Of a stretch of 41,930 nt of DNA, positions 25,664-33,796 are shown piece after piece (position 1 is the stretch's first letter; the number at the start of each line of letters is the position of its first letter). The notes under the pieces are model-generated. The model saw nothing but the letters and a program-made list of their open reading frames with translations. It searched no databases and had not been told where the DNA came from. Source of the stretch: CAZJDV01 sp964544865 (GTDB lineage Bacteria; Chloroflexota; Dehalococcoidia; Lucifugimonadales; CAJWER01); NCBI GenBank assembly GCA_964544865.1, contig CAZJDV010000011.1, positions 1 to 41,930 of the forward strand, written 5' to 3'. A program made the translations under genes and the position numbers.

Positions 25664-25736
25664 CCCGGTCGAGCGGCAGGTCCGTACCTGGGTCTGGGCC
25701 TAGACGGCGCCATCGCGCCGACGGGTCCTGATCTCC

Positions 25737-26477
25737 TTGTCCGACGCCACCCAGATAGTCGTCGCGGTCCTAGCGATGTTTGTCGGCGCGGCCGTCGCCG
25801 GCACGGTGGGATTCGGGCTGGGGATGACGGCGACGCCGGTGCTGCTGCTGGTGCTGGACCCCCGGTCCACGGTGCTGATGGTCAATACCGCAGGAATCGC
25901 AGTGTACATCACCGTGATGTACCAGACCAGACGCGCCCTCCCGATCAGAGCGATGGCCCCGATCGGCCTCGCCGGACTTGTTGGGGCGCCTATCGGCGTG
26001 TACGTGCTAAGCTCCGTGAGCACCTCCGCACTGCGCATCAGCATCACGGTGCTGATACTGATCACCGCCGTCGCCGTCGCGTTCAACGTCGGGGGGGCCA
26101 TGGGTCGCACCCGGCTGCTGGGGCCCCTGTTGGGGCTTGTGGTCGGTGCCCTGGTCTCGGGCTTCGGAATCGGCGGTCCACTGATGGTGCTCTATTTCCT
26201 CAACTATCGCTGGTCGAACGACGCGATGCGGGCCTCGCTGGCATTCTACTTCTTGCTGATAATGTCCACAAGCCTGGTGGGGTACGGGGTCGCCGGACTC
26301 TACACGCCAGAACGGATCAAGCTGGTCATGATAGTGGCGGTTCCGGTCCTGGTCGGCTTCGGCCTTTCGGGGTTGCTGCTGCGCAGGCTAAACGAGGGGT
26401 CGTTCCGGCGCGGCGTCATCTGGGTGATCGTCCTCACCAGCCTCATGGTGCTCGCCCGAGAGCTGCTCGGTCTGTGA
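25737..26477 (+). CDS. TauE/SafE-family sulfite or organic-anion permease
   Basis: A 246-residue membrane protein with about eight hydrophobic segments. The two internal repeats of the family are visible: VAGTVGFGLGMTATPVLLL near residues 19-37 and VSGFGIGGPLMVLYFLN near 141-157, each ending in the small-residue and Pro pattern. Known members export sulfite, sulfoacetate or other small anions, or import them; the substrate is not shown. The start is TTG at 25737-25739, without a clear ribosome site. It lies between the D-aminoacylase and an enolase-superfamily dehydratase on the same strand, suggesting a catabolic group that handles small acids. Its stop codon lies in a half-copy of the intergenic repeat core (TGAGCTTGTCGAA). 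Confidence 0.82.
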   Translation: MSDATQIVVAVLAMFVGAAVAGTVGFGLGMTATPVLLLVLDPRSTVLMVNTAGIAVYITVMYQTRRALPIRAMAPIGLAGLVGAPIGVYVLSSVSTSALRISITVLILITAVAVAFNVGGAMGRTRLLGPLLGLVVGALVSGFGIGGPLMVLYFLNYRWSNDAMRASLAFYFLLIMSTSLVGYGVAGLYTPERIKLVMIVAVPVLVGFGLSGLLLRRLNEGSFRRGVIWVIVLTSLMVLARELLGL

Positions 26478-26555
26478 GCTTGTCGAAACACCCTCCCACG
26501 TTCATAATCAACATCGCCCCAATACGGCCCGTGCCGCGATCATGAAGGAGGACCG

Positions 26556-27698
26556 ATGAAGATCACCGCCGTCGAGCCGGTCTATGTGGACAGATACCTT
26601 TTCGCCAAGATCCATACCGACAAGGGGATCACGGGCGTCGGCGAATCGGGCGCATGGGGTTTCCTGGAGGCGTCGGCGGCGGCGATGGAGAAGTTCGGCC
26701 GTTATCTCGTTGGCAAGGACCCGCTGCGGATAGAGCACCACTGGCAGAACATGTACCGGACCAGCCACTTTCGGGGCGCGGCGATAATGGGTGCTCTGAG
26801 CGCCCTCGACATCGCGCTGTGGGACATCGCCGGAAAGCACTTCGATGCCTCGGTGTACCAGCTCATGGGAGGCAAGACGCGCGACAAGGCCCGCATCTAC
26901 TATCACGTCTACGGCGATACCAGGGAAAAGCTCGTCCAGGGGATCATGGACGCCCGCGATGCGGGTTTCACCGCCGTGGGCCACTTGACCCCATTCCTCG
27001 ACGAGTCCAAGAGCGTCCCTTATTTCAAGACCCACGCCGACAAGATGGGCGACGCCATCGAGGCCGTCGCCGCGTACCGCGAGGCCGCGGGCGACGGGGT
27101 GGACCTGTGCATAGAGATCCACCGCAGATTGACGCCCACGGAGGCCATCACCCTGGCCAAGGGCATCGAGCAGTTCCACCCCCTTTTCTACGAAGACCCC
27201 ATACTGCCCGACAACTTCGACGCCATGGCTTTGGTCGCTCACAACGTCTCCATTCCAATCGCCACGGGCGAGCGAATACACTCCATACACGAGTTCGAGA
27301 TGCTCCTGTCCAGGGGCGCGGTCCAGTACATACGCCCGGACGTGTGTCTGGCGGGAGGTTTGACGCACAGCAAGAAGATCGCGGCCATCGCGGAGGCCCA
27401 CTACGTCGAGGTCGTGCCACACAACCCGCTCAGCCCAATAAGCACGGCGGCCTGTCTCCAGCTCGCGGCCAGCATCCCCAACTTCGCCATCCAGGAGTAC
27501 CCCATCGGCGAGATGGAGCCCCCCAAGAGCGAGATCGTCACCAGGCCGCTGAGGCAGGAGAATGGCTTCCTCATCATTCCCGATGGCCCGGGCATCGGCA
27601 TCGAGCTGGCGGACGACGCCCAGGAGAAACACCCGCCGATCCCCCACGGCGAGATCGGCGCGCGGCTGCACGTGGACGGCTCGGTCGTGGACCAGTAG
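26556..27698 (+). CDS. Mandelate racemase/muconate lactonizing family enzyme (galactonate/mannonate dehydratase-like)
   Basis: Enolase-superfamily enzyme of 380 residues, closest in pattern to sugar-acid dehydratases such as D-galactonate dehydratase. The capping domain starts MKITAVEPVYVDRYLF. Barrel residues: Glu213 in LFYEDP and Glu239 in ATGERI are metal ligands; His189 (EIHRR) and His289 (VVPHNPLSPI) fit the acid/base histidines. The first ligand, an Asp in LDFHGR of E. coli GalD, is Glu187 here. The second-strand Lys region is replaced by AVGHLTPF. These changes suggest a distinct specificity. It has a ribosome site (AAGGAGG) and lies after a TauE/SafE permease. SAR202 bacteria carry many enolase-superfamily paralogues. 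Confidence 0.87.
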   Translation: MKITAVEPVYVDRYLFAKIHTDKGITGVGESGAWGFLEASAAAMEKFGRYLVGKDPLRIEHHWQNMYRTSHFRGAAIMGALSALDIALWDIAGKHFDASVYQLMGGKTRDKARIYYHVYGDTREKLVQGIMDARDAGFTAVGHLTPFLDESKSVPYFKTHADKMGDAIEAVAAYREAAGDGVDLCIEIHRRLTPTEAITLAKGIEQFHPLFYEDPILPDNFDAMALVAHNVSIPIATGERIHSIHEFEMLLSRGAVQYIRPDVCLAGGLTHSKKIAAIAEAHYVEVVPHNPLSPISTAACLQLAASIPNFAIQEYPIGEMEPPKSEIVTRPLRQENGFLIIPDGPGIGIELADDAQEKHPPIPHGEIGARLHVDGSVVDQ

Positions 27699-27747
27699 GG
27701 GCATGATACGTGCGAACCTTGAAACGACGCCACCGGAGTTGGTACGC

Positions 27748-27753
27748 TATAAT
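27748..27753 (+). promoter_or_regulatory. -10 box for xdhC
   Basis: A perfect TATAAT 34 bases before the xdhC ATG. The nearest TTGAAA (27719-27724) is 23 bases away, too far for a standard -35 box. Confidence 0.4.
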
Positions 27754-27786
27754 AGTAGAAATCCTGTGGCGGGGCGGTGAGGTGCT

Positions 27787-28929
27787 ATGCGGGGAGTCTT
27801 CCATGAGGCCGTAAACGAACTGGGCAGGGGCGAGCCGGTGGTGGTGGCCACGGTGGTCCGGACCAAGGGTTCGACCCCGCAGAAGCCCGGCGCCAAGCTG
27901 CTTGTGCGCCGCGACGGGTCCGGGGTCGGCACGCTGGGCGGCGGCTGCGTCGAGGGAGACATCTGGTTCGCCGCCAAGGAGATGATGAAGGTCGGCGGCG
28001 GCGCGGAGCACAGGGACTACGAGCTGAACGAAGAGTTGGCCGCGGAGGACGGACTGGTCTGCGGCGGCACCATGTACTTCCTCATCGACCCGATCTACGA
28101 GGCCGGCGACTATCTCCCCTATGCACGGCGTATCGACGATGCGTACCGCGGCGGACCCGCCGTGGCGCTGGCCTCGCTCATCAAGCCGGCCGGGGGCGGC
28201 TCCGCGCCCGTCGGCGCGAAGCTGTTTACCCAGGAGGACGGTGGAACCGAGGGCTCGCTCGGCTCACCGGACCTCGACCGCGAGGCGGCGAAGAGGGCCG
28301 GCGAGCTGATGGCCCTCGGCAAGAACGAGTACGTCACCGCGAAGAGCGGCGCCGAGTATTTCATCGAGGCGTACACCACACCTCCGCAGCTCGTGCTCTG
28401 CGGCGGCGGGCACGTCGCGAAGGCCATCGCACCGCTGGCGAAGACCCTCGGCTTCCGAGTCTTCGTCACGGACGACCGCGAGGAATTCGCCGGCAAAGAG
28501 CGTTTTCCAGAGGCCGACATCCTGGTGGTGGAGAAGCCCGAGCACGCCCTCCCACAGTTGCCCGTCAACCAGAACACATTCATCATCGTCGCAACGCGCG
28601 GACACCGGTACGACAACGTGGCCCTGGCGGCCGCGGCGCGGACCCCCGCCCGGTACGTTGGACTCATCGGCAGCAAACGAAAGGTCATCCTGATCTACGA
28701 AGACCTGATGCGCGACGGCATGCCCATCGAGCGCATCCGGGAGATCCGGTCCCCCATCGGCCTGGACATCCATGCCAGGACGCCCGACGAGATCGCCCTC
28801 AGCGTCATGGCCGAGGTCCTGATGTTCAGGCTCGGCGGCACGGGCCGGTCCCTGAAGTTGGACGACCGGCACGTCGAAAGGATTCGCGACAAGGTCCTTG
28901 CGGCGGAGCCCGTAGCCGTCGCCGACTAG
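27787..28929 (+). CDS. XdhC/CoxI-family molybdenum-cofactor maturation factor
   Basis: Family proteins bind the molybdenum cofactor, protect it during sulfuration and insert it in xanthine dehydrogenase-type or CO dehydrogenase-type hydroxylases. The 380-residue protein has both domains: the N-terminal XdhC_CoxI region (VATVVRTKGSTPQKPGAKLLV, then GTLGGGCVEGDI and EDGLVCGGTM) and, after a linker, a Rossmann-like C-domain starting LVLCGGGHVAKAIAPLA, with VATRGHRYDNVAL, YVGLIGSKRKV and PIGLDIHARTPDEIALSVMAE. GGCGGTGAGGTG precedes the ATG. A MocA-like nucleotidyltransferase lies 325 bases downstream on the same strand, the usual partner. No molybdenum hydroxylase subunit is in the window. Confidence 0.92.
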   Translation: MRGVFHEAVNELGRGEPVVVATVVRTKGSTPQKPGAKLLVRRDGSGVGTLGGGCVEGDIWFAAKEMMKVGGGAEHRDYELNEELAAEDGLVCGGTMYFLIDPIYEAGDYLPYARRIDDAYRGGPAVALASLIKPAGGGSAPVGAKLFTQEDGGTEGSLGSPDLDREAAKRAGELMALGKNEYVTAKSGAEYFIEAYTTPPQLVLCGGGHVAKAIAPLAKTLGFRVFVTDDREEFAGKERFPEADILVVEKPEHALPQLPVNQNTFIIVATRGHRYDNVALAAAARTPARYVGLIGSKRKVILIYEDLMRDGMPIERIREIRSPIGLDIHARTPDEIALSVMAEVLMFRLGGTGRSLKLDDRHVERIRDKVLAAEPVAVAD

Positions 28930-29012
28930 CGCCCTATCACCTTCACCTCGGTCCTCCGTTCTTCGATGTGCTCGCTTTTGCATGTACGGCACGTGTTGAG
29001 ACTGCAACTCAT

Positions 29013-29123
29013 GTCATTCTGGCGAGCGGAGCGAGGAAGAATCTGGGGCGGGGGGGTATCTGGCTCCAGGCGCGTCAAGATCCCACGCCACCCCCCCCAA
29101 TTCTTCGCATCGCTCAGAATGAC
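29013..29123. repeat. Palindromic CATTCT-type intergenic repeat
   Basis: GTCATTCTGG and GAGGAAGAATCTGGGG (29013-29047) face CAATTCTTCGCATCGCTCAG and AATGAC (29098-29123) as inverted arms with G-rich and C-rich runs inside. It matches a common bacterial intergenic repeat type. It fills the middle of the 324-base gap between xdhC and the mocA-like gene; a small GGGTGCG hairpin (about 29207-29223) is the only other structure. Confidence 0.6.
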
Positions 29124-29253
29124 GGTGACCAGGCGGGAAGGCGGTACCAGAATGTTGGATTCGACATACCTTCCCTTGAGTACCTTGTGCGGGGGAGAAT
29201 AAGCGTGGGTGCGAGGCGCACCCGTCATTTCATCCCCGATTGAGTACCGACCA

Positions 29254-29859
29254 GTGCCGCTAATCTCCGCCATCCTGACCGCCGCCGGCGAGTCCACCCG
29301 CATGGGCCGCCCCAAACCGCTGCTGCCCTGGCGCGGCGTGCCCTTGGTCGAGTACCAGGTCGCCAGCCTGGTCGAAGCCGGCGCGGCTGAGGTCATCGTC
29401 GTGCTGGGCCACCGCCACGAGCTGGTGGTCCTCCACGTCAAGGGTCCGGGCGTCTGCCACGTGCTCAACCCCGACTACCGGCAGGGCAAGACCACGTCAA
29501 TCAAGACTGGACTTCGCCATGTCGACTCCGGCGCCACCGGCATCCTACTCCTGGCGGTGGACCAGCCCCGCCCACCGGGGATCATCGCCACCGTGATCGC
29601 CGCCCACATCCAAAATGACGGCCTGATCACGTCGCCGAGGAACCAGGGACACGGCGGCCATCCATTGCTGTTCTCCGCGCGACTCCGCGACGAGCTACGA
29701 GCCATAACGGAGGAAAAGCAGGGCATCCGCGAGGTCGTCCAGGCGCACATCGGCGAGATCAACGAGGTCGCCATCGACGACTCCATCGTCCGCCTGGACA
29801 TCAACAGCCCCGAGGAGTACGAGGAGGCGAGGGAGCGGTATACACTTAACGACGTTTAA
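29254..29859 (+). CDS. MobA/MocA-like nucleotidyltransferase (molybdenum cofactor cytidylyl/guanylyltransferase)
   Basis: NTP-transferase of the MocA/MobA family, which attaches CMP or GMP to molybdopterin. The N-terminal nucleotide-binding signature ILTAAGESTRMGRPKPLL is complete, followed by LVEYQVASLVEAG and the metal Asp in LLAVDQPRPP. The closing part GHGGHPLLFSARL and LDINSPEEYEEAR also fit. I use GTG at 29254 (201 residues) because the fold starts just after it; the frame is open from a GTG at 29209 within a hairpin. Pairing with XdhC argues for MocA-type cytidylyl transfer to a hydroxylase cofactor. AAGG-type ribosome sites are not obvious. Confidence 0.83.
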   Translation: MPLISAILTAAGESTRMGRPKPLLPWRGVPLVEYQVASLVEAGAAEVIVVLGHRHELVVLHVKGPGVCHVLNPDYRQGKTTSIKTGLRHVDSGATGILLLAVDQPRPPGIIATVIAAHIQNDGLITSPRNQGHGGHPLLFSARLRDELRAITEEKQGIREVVQAHIGEINEVAIDDSIVRLDINSPEEYEEARERYTLNDV

Positions 29860-29905
29860 CAAGGTTTGTTATCGCAGGTACCTTTGATGCACAGAGGTTG
29901 ATGCC

Positions 29906-30183
29906 ATGAACGTGTCCTTGACCCTGCGTCTTGAAAACCGGTGAGGCAGAAGGTCAAGTCTGGGTCGTACACGTCATCGAGCGAGGTAGTACGCGAGGCG
30001 CTGCGCCTTCTCGATGAGCGTGACCGGCTTCGGGAGATCCAGCGAGGAGAGCCTCGTGAGGCCATACAAAAAGGGCTGGAAAGCGATCCTGCGGGTACAC
30101 TCGACATCGAGGCGGTCAAGGCGAAAGGACGCAACCTACTGGCGAACGGGTACGCTGCGGACCGATGGGCGCCGTCGAAATAA
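29906..30183 (+). pseudogene. ParD-like antitoxin with N-terminal frameshift
   Basis: An ATG at 29906 opens MNVSLTLRLENR, the DNA-binding strand of a ParD antitoxin, then meets TGA. One base further, the frame from 29941 continues as VRQKVKSGSYTSSSEVVREALRLLDERD, the ribbon-helix-helix core, to a TAA at 30181-30183. A single-base deletion between the two explains the break. Translation from GTG 29941 alone would lack the DNA-contacting strand. The stop overlaps the toxin start, the usual antitoxin-toxin arrangement. Confidence 0.72.
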
Positions 30184-30426
30184 GGGTTCAGGCCGAAGCT
30201 GACTTGCTTGAAATCTGGCTCTATATCGCGCGGGACAGCCCGTCATCAGCCGACCTCTTCTTGGACTCAATTGACGAGAAGTGTAACGTGCTCGCTCAAT
30301 TCCCGGAGATTGGCAGGAGCCGGCCGGAACTGGCTGTCGGTCTTCTACCGGGTCATAGACGGCGGCATCGAAATCGTCAGGGTGCTCAGCGGGTTTCGAG
30401 ACATCATGCACATCGACTTGAGCTAG
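30165..30426 (+). pseudogene. ParE-like toxin with internal deletion and frameshift
   Basis: Starts at ATG 30165 inside the parD end. The first part matches RelE/ParE toxins (VQAEADLLEIWLYIARDSP, then FPEIGRSRPELAVG). The normal centre (a strand like RSFPVGNYLI) is missing, and the ending VFYRVIDGGIEIVRVL and SGFRDIMHIDLS is in another frame to TAG 30424-30426. About 30 bases, not a multiple of three, seem to be lost around 30335-30345. No active ParE can be made. ParE toxins poison DNA gyrase; here both partners are broken. Confidence 0.72.
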
Positions 30427-30449
30427 ACCGCACTCCGGAGGAGCCTCCC

Positions 30450-32336
30450 CTACTCCCGCCATTCCTCCCAGGCTCGCTCCAGGTCGGCCTTTGTCTGCTC
30501 GTACTGCTTGCCGAGGCCGCCTATCTTCTTCACGTCCTGGCGCTCCGACGCCCTCTGGAGCTCGCGCTCGATGCGCGCCAAGCGGGCCTCTAGGGTTGCG
30601 ATGGTCTGCTCGTGGTCGGGTCTCGGCTCTGCCCTGGACCAGGGTGTCTTCTTAAACTTTCGGCGCGTCGAACCGACGCGCCGTCCGGCAGGGGGCCTCT
30701 CAGCCGCGGCCGTGTGCCGCGGCGCTGGTGTGGCGCCCTCCTCGGACCACCGCTCGAATCCTCCAGGGTACAGGTAGACCCCGCCCTTCTCCGCGATCAG
30801 AAGCTGGCCAGCCAGAAGCGATATCAGGTGGCGGTCGTGGGAGACGAATAGCAGTGTGCCGCCGTACTCCAACAACGCCTGCTCCAGCGCCTCCCGGCTG
30901 GGGATGTCGAGGTGCGTGGTAGGCTCGTCCAACATCAGTAGGCTGGGGCCGGTCACCATGAGTCGGGCCACCGCCAGCCTGGTCCGTTCCCCTCCGCTGA
31001 GGGCTGAGACCGGCTTGAAGACGTCGTCCCCATGAAAGAGGAACCTGGCGAGATAGTTGCGCTCCTCCGCCGGCGGGATGTTCCGGTACTCCTGCATCGC
31101 CTCCAGGACCGAGGCGCCCTCGGGAAGGTCGTCGCTGCTCTGGCGGTGGTAACCGGCCTTAACGTTCTGTCCGATCGTGGCGGTGCCCGACAGCGGCGTG
31201 ATCTTGCCGAACATGGTCTGTAGCAGCGTGGTCTTCCCGACGCCGTTGCTGCCGATGACCGCCGTGCGGGTGCCTCGCTCCAGTATGAAGTCGGGGAGGG
31301 TCAGCAGCTCCGTCGTGCGCCCGTTTTCGACGAAGCCGACCCGCAGGCCCTCGGTCTTGAGCACGACGCGCGGAGTACGGGACGTGGCCACGTTGGCGAC
31401 CTGGATCGTCTGTGCCTGGCGATGGGGCGCCTCGACGCGCTCCATCCGCGTCAGCCTCTTCTCACGGCCCTTGGCCTGCCGCGACCTCTGGCCCGCACGG
31501 TACCGGTCGATGTAGTACTGCTCCTTGGCGATGAACTCCTGCTGGCGATTGTACTCCTTGAGCTGCAGCACCTCTCGTTCCGCCTTCTGGGCCCGGTAGG
31601 CGGTGTAGTTCCCCCGGTAGGTGTCGAGGCGTCCGTGGTCCAACTCCCAGATCTGGTTCACTACCCGGTCGAGGAAGTACCTGTCGTGGGAGACGACGAC
31701 GAAGGCGTAGTTGCACTTGCCGAGAAACTCCTCCAGCCAGGCAAGCCCGTTGAAATCGAGGTAGTTGGTCGGTTCGTCCAGCATCAGGATGTCGGGGTCG
31801 GCCAGCAGTGCCCTGGCGAGGGCCGCGCGGGTGCGCTCGCCGCCGCTGGCGGAGTCCGCGTGGGTTTCGAGGACCTCGGGGGTGAGGCCCACCCCATCGG
31901 CCACCCGGTCCAGGTGATTATGGTAATCGTAGCCGCCGAGCCTCTCGTAGCGGTCCACCAGGGCGGAGTAGCGCCGCTCTGCTCCGCGCCTGTCCCCGGG
32001 TTCCGCCCTCTGCACGTCCTGTGCGCTGGCGGCGAGGGATTCCTCCAGGCTCGCTATCTCCTTGAAGACCAGCATCACCTCGTCTCTGAGAGTACCGTCC
32101 GTCAGCGCCGCGCTGATCTGCGGGACATAGCCAATGCGCACGCCGTTGGCGCGGAACGCCGACCCGCCGTTGGGCTCCTGCTCGCCGATCAGCACCCTCA
32201 GCAGCGAGGTCTTTCCGCCGCCGTTGGGCCCGACCACTCCGATTCGGGCGCGCTCTGCCACCTCCAGTGCGACACCGGAAAATATCTCCAGCTCGGCGTA
32301 TGCGACCGCAAGGTTCGAGGCGGTTAGCAGTGGCAT
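30450..32336 (-). CDS. ABC-F family ATPase (Uup/EttA-type ribosome-associated)
   Basis: A soluble protein with two ATP-binding cassettes and no membrane segments; ABC-F proteins act on the ribosome E site to relieve stalls or protect from antibiotics. Cassette 1: Walker A GPNGGGKTS, signature SGGERTR, Walker B LMLDEPTNYLD. Then a charged interdomain linker (about residues 235-310, including RYRAGQRSRQAKGREKRLTR). Cassette 2: GSNGVGKTT, LSGGERTRLA, LMLDEPTTHLD. The C-terminus (about 540-628) is a basic stretch then a coiled coil, as in Uup. Length 628. The gene is preceded by a strong terminator 54 bases upstream that may work as an attenuator. No proof of a drug-resistance role; a housekeeping role is equally possible. 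Confidence 0.93.
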   Translation of the reverse strand: MPLLTASNLAVAYAELEIFSGVALEVAERARIGVVGPNGGGKTSLLRVLIGEQEPNGGSAFRANGVRIGYVPQISAALTDGTLRDEVMLVFKEIASLEESLAASAQDVQRAEPGDRRGAERRYSALVDRYERLGGYDYHNHLDRVADGVGLTPEVLETHADSASGGERTRAALARALLADPDILMLDEPTNYLDFNGLAWLEEFLGKCNYAFVVVSHDRYFLDRVVNQIWELDHGRLDTYRGNYTAYRAQKAEREVLQLKEYNRQQEFIAKEQYYIDRYRAGQRSRQAKGREKRLTRMERVEAPHRQAQTIQVANVATSRTPRVVLKTEGLRVGFVENGRTTELLTLPDFILERGTRTAVIGSNGVGKTTLLQTMFGKITPLSGTATIGQNVKAGYHRQSSDDLPEGASVLEAMQEYRNIPPAEERNYLARFLFHGDDVFKPVSALSGGERTRLAVARLMVTGPSLLMLDEPTTHLDIPSREALEQALLEYGGTLLFVSHDRHLISLLAGQLLIAEKGGVYLYPGGFERWSEEGATPAPRHTAAAERPPAGRRVGSTRRKFKKTPWSRAEPRPDHEQTIATLEARLARIERELQRASERQDVKKIGGLGKQYEQTKADLERAWEEWRE

Positions 32337-32380
32337 CGTTCAGTCCGTCTCTGCTATCTGGAATGTCCGAAAATACCCGG

Positions 32381-32412
32381 CAAACAAAAGAGCCTCCCGG
32401 CTGGGGAGGCTC
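32381..32412 (-). terminator. Intrinsic terminator in front of the ABC-F gene (attenuator candidate)
   Basis: On the minus strand a perfect 9-base stem (32404-32412 with 32390-32398) with a 5-base loop is followed by TTTTGTTTG. It stands 54 bases upstream of the ABC-F start, and no good promoter lies between. It could end the thiZXY transcript, 343 bases past thiY, but its place in the ABC-F leader suggests control by attenuation. Confidence 0.75.
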
Positions 32413-32511
32413 GTTGAAATACTCAGACCAGAACGAGAGAGGGCGTCTAAACCCGCCCCACCGCAGCGGGCACTTGATCCCAAACCGCGGGACGGGACAG
32501 AAGTCTCGAAA

Positions 32512-32559
32512 CTATTCCCATCGGATTACCCGCGTCCAGCGTTCTTCGGCCTTGCTCAT
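32512..32559 (-). CDS. Possible 15-codon leader peptide upstream of the ABC-F gene
   Basis: A short frame MSKAEERWTRVIRWE followed by TAG lies just downstream of a promoter candidate, and 100 bases upstream of the terminator at 32390-32412. There is no Shine-Dalgarno; the predicted transcript would begin at or next to the ATG, so it would be leaderless. Small frames occur by chance in GC-rich sequence, so the call rests only on position. If real, its translation could control folding of the terminator, as in several ABC-F resistance genes. Confidence 0.25.
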   Translation of the reverse strand: MSKAEERWTRVIRWE

Positions 32560-32562
32560 GAT

Positions 32563-32591
32563 ATCACACGTCCCAACGGACCGCCAGACAA
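32563..32591 (-). promoter_or_regulatory. Promoter candidate for the ABC-F leader
   Basis: On the minus strand TTGTCT (32586-32591) and TGTGAT (32563-32568) are 17 bases apart, four of six matches in each box. The start would be near 32557. Confidence 0.35.
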
Positions 32592-32645
32592 GCTTCAGCC
32601 AGGCGAAGGCCGTATCAAATTTCGATAGTTAGCTGTGTCGCGTAC

Positions 32646-32705
32646 GGCTCGACAAGCTCATCGCGAACGGCATCTTCGTCCCGTTCGTCCCGAGCTTGTC
32701 GAGGG
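32646..32705. repeat. Palindromic intergenic repeat (copy 3, best preserved)
   Basis: Left arm 32646-32670 (GGCTCGACAAGCTCA then CGCGAACGG) and right arm 32681-32705 (CCGTTCGTCC then GAGCTTGTCGAGGG) match at 19 of 25 positions as an inverted repeat with a 10-base centre. It lies in the 418-base gap between thiY and the ABC-F gene, which also holds the ABC-F promoter candidate, short frame and terminator. Confidence 0.65.
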
Positions 32706-32754
32706 ACTCACCTACGCTCACTTCAGGCTGAACCTGCGGTAGGACGACCGGCGC

Positions 32755-33747
32755 CTACTCACTGTCGGCGAACCTATTGGTGAAGGCGTCGGCTCCCTTG
32801 ACGTCGGCGCTCAGCATACCGTTCGCCTGCATCCATCGGGTGAAGCTATCCCACCTCGCGGCGTCCTGGTCGCCGAACCCCGCGGCGCCGGTACTCCACA
32901 CGGGCGCAAGCAGATCGGCGCCGGGGCGCTCGACGGCCTCGTCGACCTCTTCCTTCGTGCCTTTCAGTAGAACGTCGACACCGGCTTGAGGGTCTGCTAT
33001 GGCCTCGTCGTACCCCCGGCGAACTGCTCTCAGGAAACGCTCTACCACGTCTGCCCGGTCCTTCAGCGCATCCTCGCTTGCAACCAGAACCAGCTCGTAG
33101 TAGTCTGGAACGCCCCACTCCTCCATGCGCATGATGTTGACCGGGTACCCTTCGTTCTCGAGCAGAATGCTTTCATGGGTCCAATACGCCCCGACGACGG
33201 CATCCACTTTTCCGCTAATAAGGGCGGGGACCAGGTCGAAGCCGACGTTCACCAACTCCACGTCCTCAAGTCCCGCTGCGCCATCGGTCTTCAGCATGGT
33301 ATCCAGCAGCGGCTCGTTGGTTGGAATACCCGGATAGCCCACTTTCTTGCCCACGAGGTCCCTCGGCGTTGAGATCCCCGAGGTCTTCAGCGCCATCACG
33401 GAGTTCAGCGGGTGTTGCACTAGCGCCGCCACAGCCACCACCGGCACGCTCTGGGCCCTGGCCAGCAGCAGGTCCGGCTGGTAGCTTATCCCGAAGTCGT
33501 CTGCTCCGGCGCCCACGGTTTGCAGCACTGTGGAAGGGTCCACCGGCGTATACAGCGTCACGTCCAGGCCTTCCTCGTCGAAGTACCCTTTCTGTTGTGC
33601 GATGAACAGCCCGAGATGGTTGGAGTTAGGATACCAGTCGAGAGCCAACTTGACACTCAGGATTTCGCGATCTCCCCCACAGGCCGCTGCGGCGACAGCC
33701 GCCATTATCAACATGCATATCAAGAGGCCATTCTTACCTGGTTGCAT
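32755..33747 (-). CDS. thiY: Thiamin-precursor ABC transporter substrate-binding lipoprotein (ThiY-like)
   Basis: NMT1/THI5-like periplasmic binding protein of 330 residues, expected to bind a pyrimidine precursor of thiamin such as formylaminopyrimidine or HMP. Residues 1-23 form a lipoprotein signal ending AAAAC (Cys23). The ligand-binding opening KLALDWYPNSNHLGLFIAQQ, then GYFDEEGLDV, and GADDFGISYQPDLL are typical of ThiY-like proteins. The assignment to thiamin rests on the TPP riboswitch at the head of the operon. It is the last gene of thiZ-thiX-thiY, 49 bases after thiX. No lesion is seen in it. Confidence 0.86.
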   Translation of the reverse strand: MQPGKNGLLICMLIMAAVAAAACGGDREILSVKLALDWYPNSNHLGLFIAQQKGYFDEEGLDVTLYTPVDPSTVLQTVGAGADDFGISYQPDLLLARAQSVPVVAVAALVQHPLNSVMALKTSGISTPRDLVGKKVGYPGIPTNEPLLDTMLKTDGAAGLEDVELVNVGFDLVPALISGKVDAVVGAYWTHESILLENEGYPVNIMRMEEWGVPDYYELVLVASEDALKDRADVVERFLRAVRRGYDEAIADPQAGVDVLLKGTKEEVDEAVERPGADLLAPVWSTGAAGFGDQDAARWDSFTRWMQANGMLSADVKGADAFTNRFADSE

Positions 33748-33796
33748 CTTCTACTCCCTTATGACGAGGACGTACGCTGTCCCGTCGCCTGGAATG

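Noticed and set aside
30346..30593. Continuation of the parE frame into a 142-residue protein
   Set aside because: After the frameshift the text is Arg/Pro/Leu-rich and antisense to the ABC-F gene; the true toxin ending is in another frame.
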